Positions 8,605-16,230 of a stretch of DNA of 43,490 nt are shown here, one piece after another. Source of the stretch: Clostridiales bacterium. Lineage in GTDB: Bacteria; Bacillota; Clostridia; Oscillospirales; Acutalibacteraceae. The DNA lies in NCBI GenBank assembly GCA_022800315.1, contig JAAWQC010000021.1, positions 1 to 43,490 on the forward strand. The letters run 5' to 3'. The translations under genes were made by a program, and so were the position numbers. Below the pieces are notes generated by a model. That model was not told the DNA's origin. It worked only from the letters and a program-made list of their open reading frames with translations, and did no database searches. Within the stretch, counting starts at the first letter, position 1; each line of letters opens with the position of its first letter.

Positions 8605-10044
8605 ATGAGAAATCCCAACGGCGACGTTCCCGGCATGAATGTAATTAACTGTCGGGACCAGGGCGTGCCCCGTCCCCGGCGGAGGCAATCCTCCCCGACA
8701 CCCGGACAGGAAACCACTGAAAACGGGATGCAGCAGTTCTGGGGGCCCACTCCCGGCGATAACAGCGGCCGTTTCCAAAACGGCGACTGTTCGCAGAACG
8801 GCAGTTATCCTCCTCCCTGCCCTCCCCCATGCGGAACCTGCCCTCCTTCCACAGAGAGCTGCTGCGGCCCGTGCGGCTGCGGGAATCCCTGTGACTGCGG
8901 CAGCCCCTGCGGAGATTTCGGTCCCTGTGACTGCGGCTGCTGCGTTCCCTGTGCCTACGGCGGTCCCTGTGACTGCATCTGCTGTCCCGGCCCCACCGGA
9001 CCGACCGGGCCCACAGGTCCCACCGGCCCTGCCGGTGGACCTACCGGTGCAACCGGCGCCACAGGGCCGACCGGAGCTACCGGTGCCACGGGGGCCAACG
9101 GTGTGACAGGCCCCACCGGCGCGACGGGGGCTACCGGCGCCAACGGCGCGACCGGTCCCACTGGCCCCAGCGGTGCGACAGGAAATACCGGAGCCACCGG
9201 GCCAATAGGTCCGACGGGAGCCACCGGACCCAGCGGTCCTACCGGTGATATGGGCCCCGCCGGACCCATCGGGCCAACCGGCCCCACCGGCGCCAACGGC
9301 GCAACAGGTCCCACCGGTCCCATCGGGACTACCGGCGCCAATGGCGCAACCGGCCCCACCGGTGCGACAGGAGCGACAGGCGCTAACGGCGTTGCGGGTC
9401 CCACCGGCGCAACGGGGACGACCGGCCCTGCTGGCGCGACGGGACCTACCGGAGCGACCGGGCCCACCGGTGTGGCGGGTGCTACAGGCGCCACAGGCGC
9501 CACGGGAGCTACCGGACCGATCGGAGCCACCGGACCGGCAGCCAACGCCATCGACTGTTTCTGCGTGGCCCAGATGCGTAACGTTCTGCAACAGATCATC
9601 GCCCTGTATCCCACCGACACGGTGATAGTGGCGATGGAGAGCGGCGACAACGCCAGCGGCCGTCCGCTCTCCCTGCTGCCGGCCCCCAACACCAACCCCA
9701 ACGCCGGCCTGTTCCAGCTGGCCAACACCCAGGGCGTACCGCAGGAGGCGCTGTCCCTGTGCCGTATCGCTTCGGTACGGGTCACCAGCGCCACCTACAA
9801 CAACGCCATCACCTACCTGCCCGAGCCGGTCCCCGCGCCGGAGGGCTGCGGCGCCGACTGTCAGAACGCCATCCGCAGCTATCTGCCGGTGGGCACCACG
9901 AGTGTGAGTATCAAGGCCGGCGGACAGACGGTTGGGCAGGGCACCGTGCTGCGCAACGAGGCGGGTATGGTGGTCCTGGTCGGCTCCAACAACAGCGACC
10001 CCACCTTTGTCTCCACCTGCAAGGCCGAGATCATCAACAAATAA
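8605..10044 (+). CDS. collagen-like (Gly-X-Thr) spore/cell-surface protein
   Basis: A 479-residue protein. AAAGGTGG lies 9-10 bp before the ATG. Residues 1-127 are rich in Pro and Cys, with CGPCGCG- and CDCG-type clusters. Residues about 128-312 are an uninterrupted Gly-X-Y array, mostly GPT, GAT and GAN. Residues 313-479 form a compact C-terminal domain starting at AANAIDCFC, comparable in position to the C-terminal trimerising domains of BclA-type exosporium proteins. There is no signal peptide, as expected for a mother-cell-made spore coat or exosporium protein. The Thr-rich triplets are typical O-glycosylation sites in BclA-like proteins, and the next gene is a glycosyltransferase. CATACAGT at 8550-8557 resembles a sigma-E -10 box, but no good -35 is visible. 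Spore location is an inference. Confidence 0.85.
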   Translation: MRNPNGDVPGMNVINCRDQGVPRPRRRQSSPTPGQETTENGMQQFWGPTPGDNSGRFQNGDCSQNGSYPPPCPPPCGTCPPSTESCCGPCGCGNPCDCGSPCGDFGPCDCGCCVPCAYGGPCDCICCPGPTGPTGPTGPTGPAGGPTGATGATGPTGATGATGANGVTGPTGATGATGANGATGPTGPSGATGNTGATGPIGPTGATGPSGPTGDMGPAGPIGPTGPTGANGATGPTGPIGTTGANGATGPTGATGATGANGVAGPTGATGTTGPAGATGPTGATGPTGVAGATGATGATGATGPIGATGPAANAIDCFCVAQMRNVLQQIIALYPTDTVIVAMESGDNASGRPLSLLPAPNTNPNAGLFQLANTQGVPQEALSLCRIASVRVTSATYNNAITYLPEPVPAPEGCGADCQNAIRSYLPVGTTSVSIKAGGQTVGQGTVLRNEAGMVVLVGSNNSDPTFVSTCKAEIINK

Positions 10045-10064
10045 CGCATTCTGCCGAAAGGGAT

Positions 10065-10088
10065 GGGGCCGCCGTAATCGACGGCCCC
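10065..10088 (+). terminator. weak hairpin between collagen-like and glycosyltransferase genes
   Basis: GGGGCCG (10065-10071) pairs with CGGCCCC (10082-10088), followed by a pyrimidine-rich but interrupted T tract. It may attenuate rather than end transcription, leaving partial read-through into the glycosyltransferase gene. Confidence 0.5.
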
Positions 10089-10134
10089 TCCTTTCCGTCG
10101 AAGCCCCTATCAAATGAGCGAAAGGACGAGGCCC

Positions 10135-11214
10135 ATGATCACCATCAGCCTGTGCATGATCGTAAAAAACGAGGAGGATGTGCTGGGGCGCTGTCTGGAC
10201 AGCGTGAAGGATCTGGTGGAGGAAATCATCGTGGTGGACACCGGTTCCTCCGACAACACCCGGGAGATTGCGCGTCAGCGGGGCGCCAAGCTGTACGAAT
10301 TCCCCTGGCGGGACGATTTCGCTGCCGCCCGCAATTACGCCTTCGATCAGGCCACGCAGGAGTATCTGCTCTGGCTGGACGCAGACGATGTACTGGAACC
10401 CCTCGACCGGGAGGCCTTCCGCCAGCTGAAGGAGACGCTGGACCCGGCGGTGCAGATGGTCATGATGCCCTACCACGTCGCCTTCGATCAGGCGGACAAT
10501 CCCACCTTTACCTATCTGCGGGAACGCCTGATGCGGCGGGACGCCGGCTTCCGGTTCGAGGGCGCGGTCCACGAGGCTGTCGCCCCCCGCGGACTGACCG
10601 TACAGGCGGAGGCAGCGGTTTCCCACCGCAAGCTGCGGCCCGGTGAATCCGGACGCAATCTGCGGATTTTTGAAAAAATGCTGCGGGAGGGCCGCGCCCT
10701 CGACCCGCGTCAGCAGTATTATTACGCCCGGGAGCTTATGGATAACGGGCGCACCGCTGAAGCGGCGGAAAAGCTGGAGGACTTCCTGCGCGGCGGTCAG
10801 GGCTGGATTGAAAACATTCTCGGCGCCTGCCGCGACCTGGCGGCGTGCAGAGAACGGCTGGGAGACGAGCAGGGCGCCCTGTACGCCCTGCTGGGCGCCC
10901 TGGCTTACGCCCCGCCGCGGGCGGAGCTGTGCTGTGAAATCGGCCTGCATTTTTTCAAAAAAGGAAACTATGCGGCCGCGGCCTTCTGGTACGAACTGGC
11001 CACCGCCCGTCCCGAAAACGAGGGCGGCGGTTTCCACCAGCCCGACTGCGGAAACTATATCCCCTATCTCCAGCTGTGCGTCTGTTACGACCGGCTGGGC
11101 GACCGGATGCAGGCCGAAGCCTATAATGAGCTGGCGGCCGGGGTCAAACCGGACGATCCCGCCGTCGCCCACAACCGCGCCTACTTCGCCTCGCTGAAAA
11201 AAGCCGACGCTTAA
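10135..11214 (+). CDS. family 2 glycosyltransferase with TPR-like C-terminus
   Basis: A 359-residue cytosolic GT2 enzyme. The ATG at 10135 (MITISLCMIVKNEE) has AAAGGA 8 bp upstream and is the usual start of this family; the upstream ATG at 10114 has no such site. The nucleotide-sugar fold shows DTGSSD (about residue 35) and the metal-binding WLDADD (about residue 80), followed by a RRDAGFRFEGAVHE acceptor-side block. Residues about 180-350 are helical repeats of TPR type, as in SunS/SgtA-like protein glycosyltransferases. The gene sits 90 bp after the Thr-rich collagen-like gene. By analogy with Clostridioides difficile sgtA-bclA3, it may glycosylate that protein; this is inference from position and family. 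Confidence 0.85.
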   Translation: MITISLCMIVKNEEDVLGRCLDSVKDLVEEIIVVDTGSSDNTREIARQRGAKLYEFPWRDDFAAARNYAFDQATQEYLLWLDADDVLEPLDREAFRQLKETLDPAVQMVMMPYHVAFDQADNPTFTYLRERLMRRDAGFRFEGAVHEAVAPRGLTVQAEAAVSHRKLRPGESGRNLRIFEKMLREGRALDPRQQYYYARELMDNGRTAEAAEKLEDFLRGGQGWIENILGACRDLAACRERLGDEQGALYALLGALAYAPPRAELCCEIGLHFFKKGNYAAAAFWYELATARPENEGGGFHQPDCGNYIPYLQLCVCYDRLGDRMQAEAYNELAAGVKPDDPAVAHNRAYFASLKKADA

Positions 11215-11373
11215 GCGGTTCCCCTAAAGCCTGTTCCCCGGCAGGCGATCCTCGCGGACTCACGACAAAAACTCTGTCAAAACGCGCGGACGGGCATAGA
11301 ATGGACTGTCAGGACAGTACCGCTGTATGAGTCCAATCACAAAAAATTGGACCGCAGCGTTTAAAACCGTTTT

Positions 11374-11404
11374 TACAGGTCAAAATATTCCTGCGGGACC
11401 TGTA
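11374..11404. promoter_or_regulatory. inverted repeat upstream of mazF
   Basis: TACAGGTC (11374-11381) and GACCTGTA (11397-11404) are perfect 8-bp arms 15 bp apart, ending 25 bp before the mazF start. The arrangement suits a dimeric repressor or a leader hairpin. No mazE gene lies here, so the binding factor is unknown. Confidence 0.45.
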
Positions 11405-11429
11405 AACTACCGAACAGGAGTGAGAAAAA

Positions 11430-11798
11430 GTGAACGTCCGACGGGGAGATATCTATTATGCCGATTTGAGTCCGGTGGTCGGCTCCGAGCAGGGCGGCAT
11501 CCGCCCGGTGCTGATCGTACAGAACGATGTCGGCAACCGCTTCAGCCCCACGGTTATCGCGGCGGCGATCACCAGCCAGAAGGATAAAGCGCGCCTGCCT
11601 ACCCATATACAGCTCCATTCCACCGGCAGCGGCTTGGCACGGGATTCCATCGTGCTGCTGGAACAGATACGCACCATTGATAAAAAGCGTCTCAAAGAAC
11701 ACATGGGGCGGCTGGATGACCAGTCGATGAACCGCGTCGATCAGGCGCTGGAAATCAGTTTCGGTCTTGGCGGAGAGCTGGAGAGCCGGGCTACATAA
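11430..11798 (+). CDS. mazF: MazF/NdoA-type mRNA endoribonuclease toxin
   Basis: A 122-residue PemK/MazF ribonuclease that cleaves single-stranded RNA. It closely follows Bacillus subtilis Ndo[21 protein letters not shown], then R25 and T48, the residues known to be catalytic there, followed by LPTHIQL and [13 protein letters not shown]. It starts with GTG at 11430, with AGGAGTGAG upstream. Its usual partner, a small ribbon-helix-helix MazE antitoxin, should precede it, but 11215-11429 has no frame of that type. The gene seems to be transcribed alone and ends in a strong terminator. The antitoxin may be encoded elsewhere. Confidence 0.93.
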   Translation: MNVRRGDIYYADLSPVVGSEQGGIRPVLIVQNDVGNRFSPTVIAAAITSQKDKARLPTHIQLHSTGSGLARDSIVLLEQIRTIDKKRLKEHMGRLDDQSMNRVDQALEISFGLGGELESRAT

Positions 11799-11811
11799 CG
11801 CGCCCGGCGGC

Positions 11812-11852
11812 AAAAACTCCCGGCACACGATTCGTGTGCTCCGGGAGTTTTT
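11812..11852 (+). terminator. mazF terminator
   Basis: AAAAACTCCCGG pairs with CCGGGAGTTTTT around an inner stem CACACGA/TCGTGTG; a 2-nt bulge separates the helices. T6 follows. Confidence 0.85.
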
Positions 11853-11943
11853 TGCGTCCGTCGCTGCATACTAACCGGGGCATGTATATTTTCCGCCCCC
11901 ATTACCATAATAAGGTTAAACACTTTAAAAGGAGGCAAACGCC

Positions 11944-12129
11944 ATGGCCAATCTCACATCCAAGGAACTCAGCGCATTGGAAGACGAGCTGAGCGCCGAG
12001 CTGCTGCTTGTCAAGAAGTACAAAAGCTACGCCACCCTCACCACCGATCCGCAGATCAAAACCCAGTATGAGCAGATTGCCGGCAAGCACCAGAACCATT
12101 TTGACCGCCTGATGGGCTTTCTGAACTAA
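11944..12129 (+). CDS. small coat-associated protein (CotF partner)
   Basis: A 61-residue all-helical protein (MANLTSKELSALEDELSAELL...). It has AAAGGAGG 7 bp before the ATG. Small proteins of this form commonly precede CotF-type genes in Clostridia and resemble one helical hairpin of a ferritin-like bundle. It is followed 18 bp later by the CotF-like gene, so the two are probably co-transcribed and may act together in the spore coat. The role is inferred from the neighbour. Confidence 0.75.
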   Translation: MANLTSKELSALEDELSAELLLVKKYKSYATLTTDPQIKTQYEQIAGKHQNHFDRLMGFLN

Positions 12130-12147
12130 ACGGAAGGAGTGACAACA

Positions 12148-12429
12148 ATGGCAGATACGACCACTATCCCCATGCAGGATAAGGAAATGATGCACGACGC
12201 CCTCAGCTCGGAGAAGCAGATGACCGGTCTGTACAACACCTTCACCAACGAGTGCGCCAACACCGCGCTGCGGGACGAGATGATGAACATCCTCCACGAC
12301 GAGCACTGCATGCAGGCCGACATCTTTATGGACATGCAGAAACGGGGCTGGTATCCCACTCCGGCCGCCGAGGATCAGAAGGTTCAGAGCGCCAAGGAAA
12401 AGTTCACCAATATGAACGCCGGCAACTGA
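12148..12429 (+). CDS. CotF-family spore coat protein
   Basis: A 93-residue Coat_F-type protein. The ATG at 12148 has AAGGAG 9-10 bp upstream; the GTG at 12139 lies too close to that site. The helical core (KEMMHDALSSEKQMTGLYN, LRDEMMNILHDEHCMQADIF) and the end motif KRGWYPT are typical of CotF-like proteins deposited in the coat. The family is widespread in spore formers. It is the second gene of a two-gene unit and ends in a terminator. Confidence 0.87.
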   Translation: MADTTTIPMQDKEMMHDALSSEKQMTGLYNTFTNECANTALRDEMMNILHDEHCMQADIFMDMQKRGWYPTPAAEDQKVQSAKEKFTNMNAGN

Positions 12430-12444
12430 CCAATTCCGCCGCTG

Positions 12445-12474
12445 AAAGACCCGCCCCTTGTGGGGCGGGTCTTT
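12445..12474 (+). terminator. coat-gene terminator
   Basis: Perfect 13-base arms (12445-12457, 12462-12474) with a 4-nt loop and a T4 tail, 15 bp after the CotF-like stop. Confidence 0.87.
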
Positions 12475-12531
12475 TCGTTTCTGGCGTCCTCTGTATATGC
12501 CAATTGAATGAAGTATAAATTAACAGATATA

Positions 12532-12560
12532 TTGCTATCCCGTCCGCTATCTTGTATAAT
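12532..12560 (+). promoter_or_regulatory. promoter-like sequence in the repeat-rich intergenic region
   Basis: TTGCTA (12532-12537), 17-bp spacer, TATAAT (12555-12560). It is the first of four TATAAT-like boxes before the gene at 12903 (others at 12610, 12768 and 12863). Confidence 0.45.
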
Positions 12561-12609
12561 GTCTCCAACCGCTGTTCCTGGAGTCTGCGGCGCGGATAAC
12601 AATTCAAGG

Positions 12610-12872
12610 TATAATGTCCACAAACGCCGTATCGGCGTTTGTGGACCGGAAGAATCTCCTTTCGGGACTAAGTTTTTTAAAAGGAAAGGAAGAATTATAA
12701 CATAATTCTTCAACACCGGTTCCTTTCAGCCTGATTTTATATCAAACAAAAAGGAATCGGTGTATGTTATAATAAACATAAAGGAAGAATCCGAAGGGAT
12801 TCTTCAGCACCGGTTCCATGCCGCCTGTCCCGTTTTTAGAAGGGAAAGGAACCGGTGTATGGTATAACTATA
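12610..12872. repeat. cluster of hairpin repeats, two tandem units ending in extended -10 boxes
   Basis: A perfect 13-bp-arm hairpin occupies 12617-12645. Two degenerate units of about 95 bp follow. Unit 1 (about 12679-12778) has GGAAGAATT in a 9-bp hairpin, then CACCGGTTCC (12714-12723) pairing with GGAATCGGTG (12753-12762), then TG-T-TATAAT (-10 at 12768-12773). Unit 2 (about 12779-12872) has GGAAGAATC in a 9-bp hairpin, CACCGGTTCC (12808-12817) pairing with GGAACCGGTG (12848-12857), then TG-G-TATAAC (12863-12868). No coding frame is convincing. The last -10 is 35 bp before the next gene, so these repeats may drive it. Confidence 0.6.
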
Positions 12873-12902
12873 GCCATTGTTTGAGGAAGGCGATGAATCA
12901 TT

Positions 12903-15074
12903 TTGATGCCTGAACAATCATATAAATCCGACCGGCCTCTTACGGCTGAGGCGCCTGTACGGCCGCCTTTCTGGTATCGTGTGCTGAGCTTCGGCCTCAT
13001 CTGGCTGGTAATTTGCAGCCTGCTGGAAATCCTGCTGTTCAATTATGCATCTCTCGTCATGATCGGCGGAAAATATACTACACAGCTGCGGGAGCCTTCC
13101 CAGTGCGTGATAAGGGGCCTGACGAACAACGGTGACGGCACCTGGACGGCATCCGAAAACAATCCCACCGTGGAGATTAAAGACCTGAACATACCGGTGA
13201 AGACCCTGGCGCTCCAGGCTGAAAAAATCCTGTCTCCCTCGGCGAATCCCCGCGATACCATTCAATCGCTGAACGCGTCGATTCAGTATACCGATGAAAC
13301 CCGCTCGGACTATATCGGCAGTCCCCGTTCTCTCCGAATCGTCACCGGGATGGAGCGTACCCGCTATACCACCTGTACCTATTACGGCGCCAGTGAAAAA
13401 ATCCGGTTTACCCTGCAATGCGAAAAAGGACAGAAAATGGCCTTTGACGGCGTCGCGGTCAACGAAAGCATCCCCTTCGACTTTTCCATTTTGCGGATAG
13501 CCGCGCTGTTTTCGCTGGGTCTCGTGGTGTATCTGCTAATCAAGGCGCCGTGTATGGCGGTGGCTTACAACGGAAAACGACTGTCGCACTGGATATCCGT
13601 CATCGCGGTGCTGACCGCCTTTCTCCTGGCCACGGTGGGACTGTTCTCCCTGTACGTCGGCTCCAAGGCCGGGTCTCTGCGGGCCAAAACAGGGGATCAA
13701 TTGTCCCAGGAGCTGGTGGACGCTTTTTCAGAAGGACAGGTATCCCTGCTGAAAGAGCCCTCACCGGAGCTGCTGGCCCTTGAAAACCCGTATAGCCCGC
13801 AGCAGCGTGCCGATAGCGGCGCCCCTTACGCCTGGGATCACCTGCTGTACGAGGGCAAGTATTATTCCTATTACGGCATCGCGCCGGTATTGACCCTCTT
13901 TCTCCCCTATCATCTGATCACCGGCGCTTATTTCCCCACCTCCTATGCCTGTCTGCTGTTCGGGCTTATAGCCGCTGTCTTCCTGACCGGCGCGTATATG
14001 GCCATGATCAGGCGATGGTTTTCGAAGACACCCTTCCGCCTGGTTGTGGTGGGGCTTTTCTGCCTGCTGCTGTGCTCCGGTATCTGGCTGTGCGTCATAC
14101 GCCCCATGTTCTATGAGGCGGCGGAGCTGTCCGGGCTGATGTTCATGGCCATCGGTGTGTTTTTCCTGTTTTGCTCCAACATATTTACGGACAAGCCCCT
14201 GCAGCTCCACCGGCTGGCCCTCTCGGCGACGGCGCTGTCGCTGGCGGTGATGTCGCGTCCCACCTTTGCCGCCTATGTGGTGGTGCTTTTGGTGTGGTTC
14301 TTCTTTGGTCTGCGTCAGCATCGGGACAGGGCGCCCGTCGAAAAAAAGACCAAATCCACCCTTCTGTGCCTGGCGGCGATTTTGATTCCCTTCGCCGTGT
14401 TCGGCGGCGCACAGATGCTGTACAATACCGTCCGGTTTGGTTCTCCCTTTGAGTTCGGTATCCGCTATTCCCTCACCATCAACGACTTTACCAATACCCG
14501 GTTCAGCCCCAGTTTGTCGCTGATCAGCATATGGAACATGCTGTTCGGGGTTCCGACTTTCACCCCTACGACCTTTCCTTACTTCAGCGGAAATGTGGAG
14601 AAATTTGGAATCAACGCCTATTACTTTATTGAAACCGGGTGCGGCCTTGGCTTGTTCTGGCGTTTCCTGCCGCTGTTCGCCATTGTGCTGCTGCCTTATC
14701 TGATGAAACGGATGAACCGTCGCCAGCTGGTGCGCGGCACGCTGCTGTGCGGCCTTCCGGGCCTGCTGGTACCGCTGCTGACCCTGATAATAACCTGGGA
14801 AAGCGGGTACGCGCTGCGCTATAATGTGGATTTCGCCTGGCCTATGGTTTTATTTGCGATCGCGCTGTGTTTCGCCGTGTACGGTAAAATCAGCCACCCC
14901 AAGGTCAAAAAAGGGCTGCAACTTCTCTTTATCTGCTGTGGAGTCGTCTGCCTTATCAGCACACTGGTTCTGGTATTCCAGCACGTTCCCGGCGTGACCA
15001 ACACGGTGTACCCCAATACGGAGGGGGCGGTGGCCTATACCAAGCTGGCCCGCCTGCTGACCTTCTGGTACTGA
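12903..15074 (+). CDS. polytopic membrane protein, GT-C-like glycosyltransferase candidate
   Basis: A 723-residue membrane protein. The start is TTG 12903 or ATG 12906; AGGAAGG at 12884-12890 favours the TTG slightly. One membrane segment (about 25-50) precedes a 140-residue outside domain. Two more segments and a second loop follow, and then about nine hydrophobic helices. The loop contains NPYSPQQR and KYYSYYGIAPV, a pattern seen in clostridial integral-membrane proteins annotated as GT-C/PMT-like sugar transferases. No single catalytic motif is certain. The DPM1/GtrB-type gene follows 28 bp later, so the pair may make a lipid-linked sugar and transfer it outside the membrane. That pathway is inference. 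Confidence 0.7.
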   Translation: MMPEQSYKSDRPLTAEAPVRPPFWYRVLSFGLIWLVICSLLEILLFNYASLVMIGGKYTTQLREPSQCVIRGLTNNGDGTWTASENNPTVEIKDLNIPVKTLALQAEKILSPSANPRDTIQSLNASIQYTDETRSDYIGSPRSLRIVTGMERTRYTTCTYYGASEKIRFTLQCEKGQKMAFDGVAVNESIPFDFSILRIAALFSLGLVVYLLIKAPCMAVAYNGKRLSHWISVIAVLTAFLLATVGLFSLYVGSKAGSLRAKTGDQLSQELVDAFSEGQVSLLKEPSPELLALENPYSPQQRADSGAPYAWDHLLYEGKYYSYYGIAPVLTLFLPYHLITGAYFPTSYACLLFGLIAAVFLTGAYMAMIRRWFSKTPFRLVVVGLFCLLLCSGIWLCVIRPMFYEAAELSGLMFMAIGVFFLFCSNIFTDKPLQLHRLALSATALSLAVMSRPTFAAYVVVLLVWFFFGLRQHRDRAPVEKKTKSTLLCLAAILIPFAVFGGAQMLYNTVRFGSPFEFGIRYSLTINDFTNTRFSPSLSLISIWNMLFGVPTFTPTTFPYFSGNVEKFGINAYYFIETGCGLGLFWRFLPLFAIVLLPYLMKRMNRRQLVRGTLLCGLPGLLVPLLTLIITWESGYALRYNVDFAWPMVLFAIALCFAVYGKISHPKVKKGLQLLFICCGVVCLISTLVLVFQHVPGVTNTVYPNTEGAVAYTKLARLLTFWY

Positions 15075-15102
15075 TGAAACGGGACGAAAGGTGGTAATCT
15101 CC

Positions 15103-16083
15103 ATGGCGCCCATCCTGTATCTGGTGGTTCCCTGCTATAACGAGGAGCAGGTACTTCCTCTCACCTCCCGCGTCCTGCGGGAGAAAATGGAGTCGCTCAT
15201 CACGCGGTCATCTATTTCTCCCGACAGCCGCATTCTGCTGGTGGACGATGGCAGCCGGGATAGCACCTGGCCGATCCTCTGTTCCCTGCGGCAGGAATCC
15301 CCCCTGTTCGCCGCTATGAAGCTCTCCCACAACCGCGGCCACCAGAACGCCCTGTTAGCGGGTTTGATGACGGCGCGCCATTACTGCGACGCCGCCGTTT
15401 CCCTGGACGCGGACCTGCAGGACGATATCGAAGCGGTAGACGGCTTTTTAGAAAAATTCGGTGAAGGCTGCGATGTGGTGTACGGGGTACGGCGCAAGCG
15501 GGACACCGACACCGTCTTCAAGCGCAGCACGGCACGGTGGTTCTATAAGCTGATGAACGCGATGGGAGCCGAAACGGTGGAAAACCACGCCGACTACCGC
15601 CTGATGAGCCGGCGGGCATTGGAGTCCCTGTCCGAGTATGAAGAGTCCAACCTATTCCTGCGGGGCGTGGTCCCGCTGATTGGCTATCGCAGCGATGTGG
15701 TCTACTACGATCGGGCGGAACGGGCGGCGGGAACCTCCAAATATCCGCTGGGTAAAATGCTCAGCTTTGCACTGGAAGGAATCACCTCCTTCAGTGTCCG
15801 CCCTCTGCGGATCATTACCGTCCTCGGCATGATCGTGGCCCTGATCAGCGTACTGGGACTGCTGTACGCCCTGATATCCAAGCTGGTGGGTTCAGCGGTG
15901 GCGGGATGGACCGCTATCGTATCGTCTATCTGGTTTCTGGGCGGCCTGCAGATGCTGTGTCTCGGCGTCTGTGGGGAATACATCGGCAAAATCTACAGCG
16001 AGGTGAAACACCGGCCCCGCTATACGGTGGAACAGCTGCTCCTGACGGCGAATCCGCTGGAAAAAACAGAAGAGGAAAATTGA
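15103..16083 (+). CDS. polyprenyl-phosphate glycosyltransferase (DPM1/GtrB/ArnC type)
   Basis: A 326-residue GT2 enzyme expected to move a sugar from a nucleotide donor to a polyprenyl phosphate on the inner membrane face. The ATG at 15103 has AAAGGTGG 8 bp upstream. Motifs: VVPCYNEE at the start, VDDGSRD, SLDADLQDD (metal binding), and VYGVRRKR; KMLSFALEGITSFSVRPLR precedes two C-terminal membrane helices (about residues 235-255 and 268-290), the GtrB-like layout. It is probably translated from the same message as the preceding GT-C-like gene and ends at a bidirectional terminator. Confidence 0.9.
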   Translation: MAPILYLVVPCYNEEQVLPLTSRVLREKMESLITRSSISPDSRILLVDDGSRDSTWPILCSLRQESPLFAAMKLSHNRGHQNALLAGLMTARHYCDAAVSLDADLQDDIEAVDGFLEKFGEGCDVVYGVRRKRDTDTVFKRSTARWFYKLMNAMGAETVENHADYRLMSRRALESLSEYEESNLFLRGVVPLIGYRSDVVYYDRAERAAGTSKYPLGKMLSFALEGITSFSVRPLRIITVLGMIVALISVLGLLYALISKLVGSAVAGWTAIVSSIWFLGGLQMLCLGVCGEYIGKIYSEVKHRPRYTVEQLLLTANPLEKTEEEN

Positions 16084-16173
16084 GAATCGCTGGTTTTTCG
16101 AACAGCCTGTGAAAGACATCCTGTTTTTCGCCGCATAGTCAGGCTCTGCAGCGGCTCTCCTGCTATAAAAAAC

Positions 16174-16207
16174 AACCGGGTCGGATGTGACTGCATCCGG
16201 CCCGGTT
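16174..16207. terminator. bidirectional terminator between convergent genes
   Basis: Fourteen-base arms (16174-16187, 16194-16207) with one G-T pair and a 6-nt loop. A T-rich tail occurs on the minus strand and TTTATT on the plus strand. It serves the 15103-16083 and 16231-18987 genes. Confidence 0.8.
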
Positions 16208-16230
16208 TATTCATCAAAAATTGAAATTGC

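Noticed and set aside
8980-9540. Short-period repeats that could suggest a CRISPR or satellite array
   Set aside because: The period is 9 bp and keeps the reading frame of Gly-X-Thr triplets; there are no spacers.
8581-11172. An 863-codon open frame antisense to the collagen-like and glycosyltransferase genes
   Set aside because: It is an artefact of the Gly-X-Thr repeat and high GC; the predicted product is low-complexity Gly/Arg/Ser/Ala.
12591-12605. lac-operator-like GCGGATAACAATT
   Set aside because: The match covers only half an operator, there is no symmetric partner and no LacI homologue; it is better seen as part of the local GGATAACAA repeat family.
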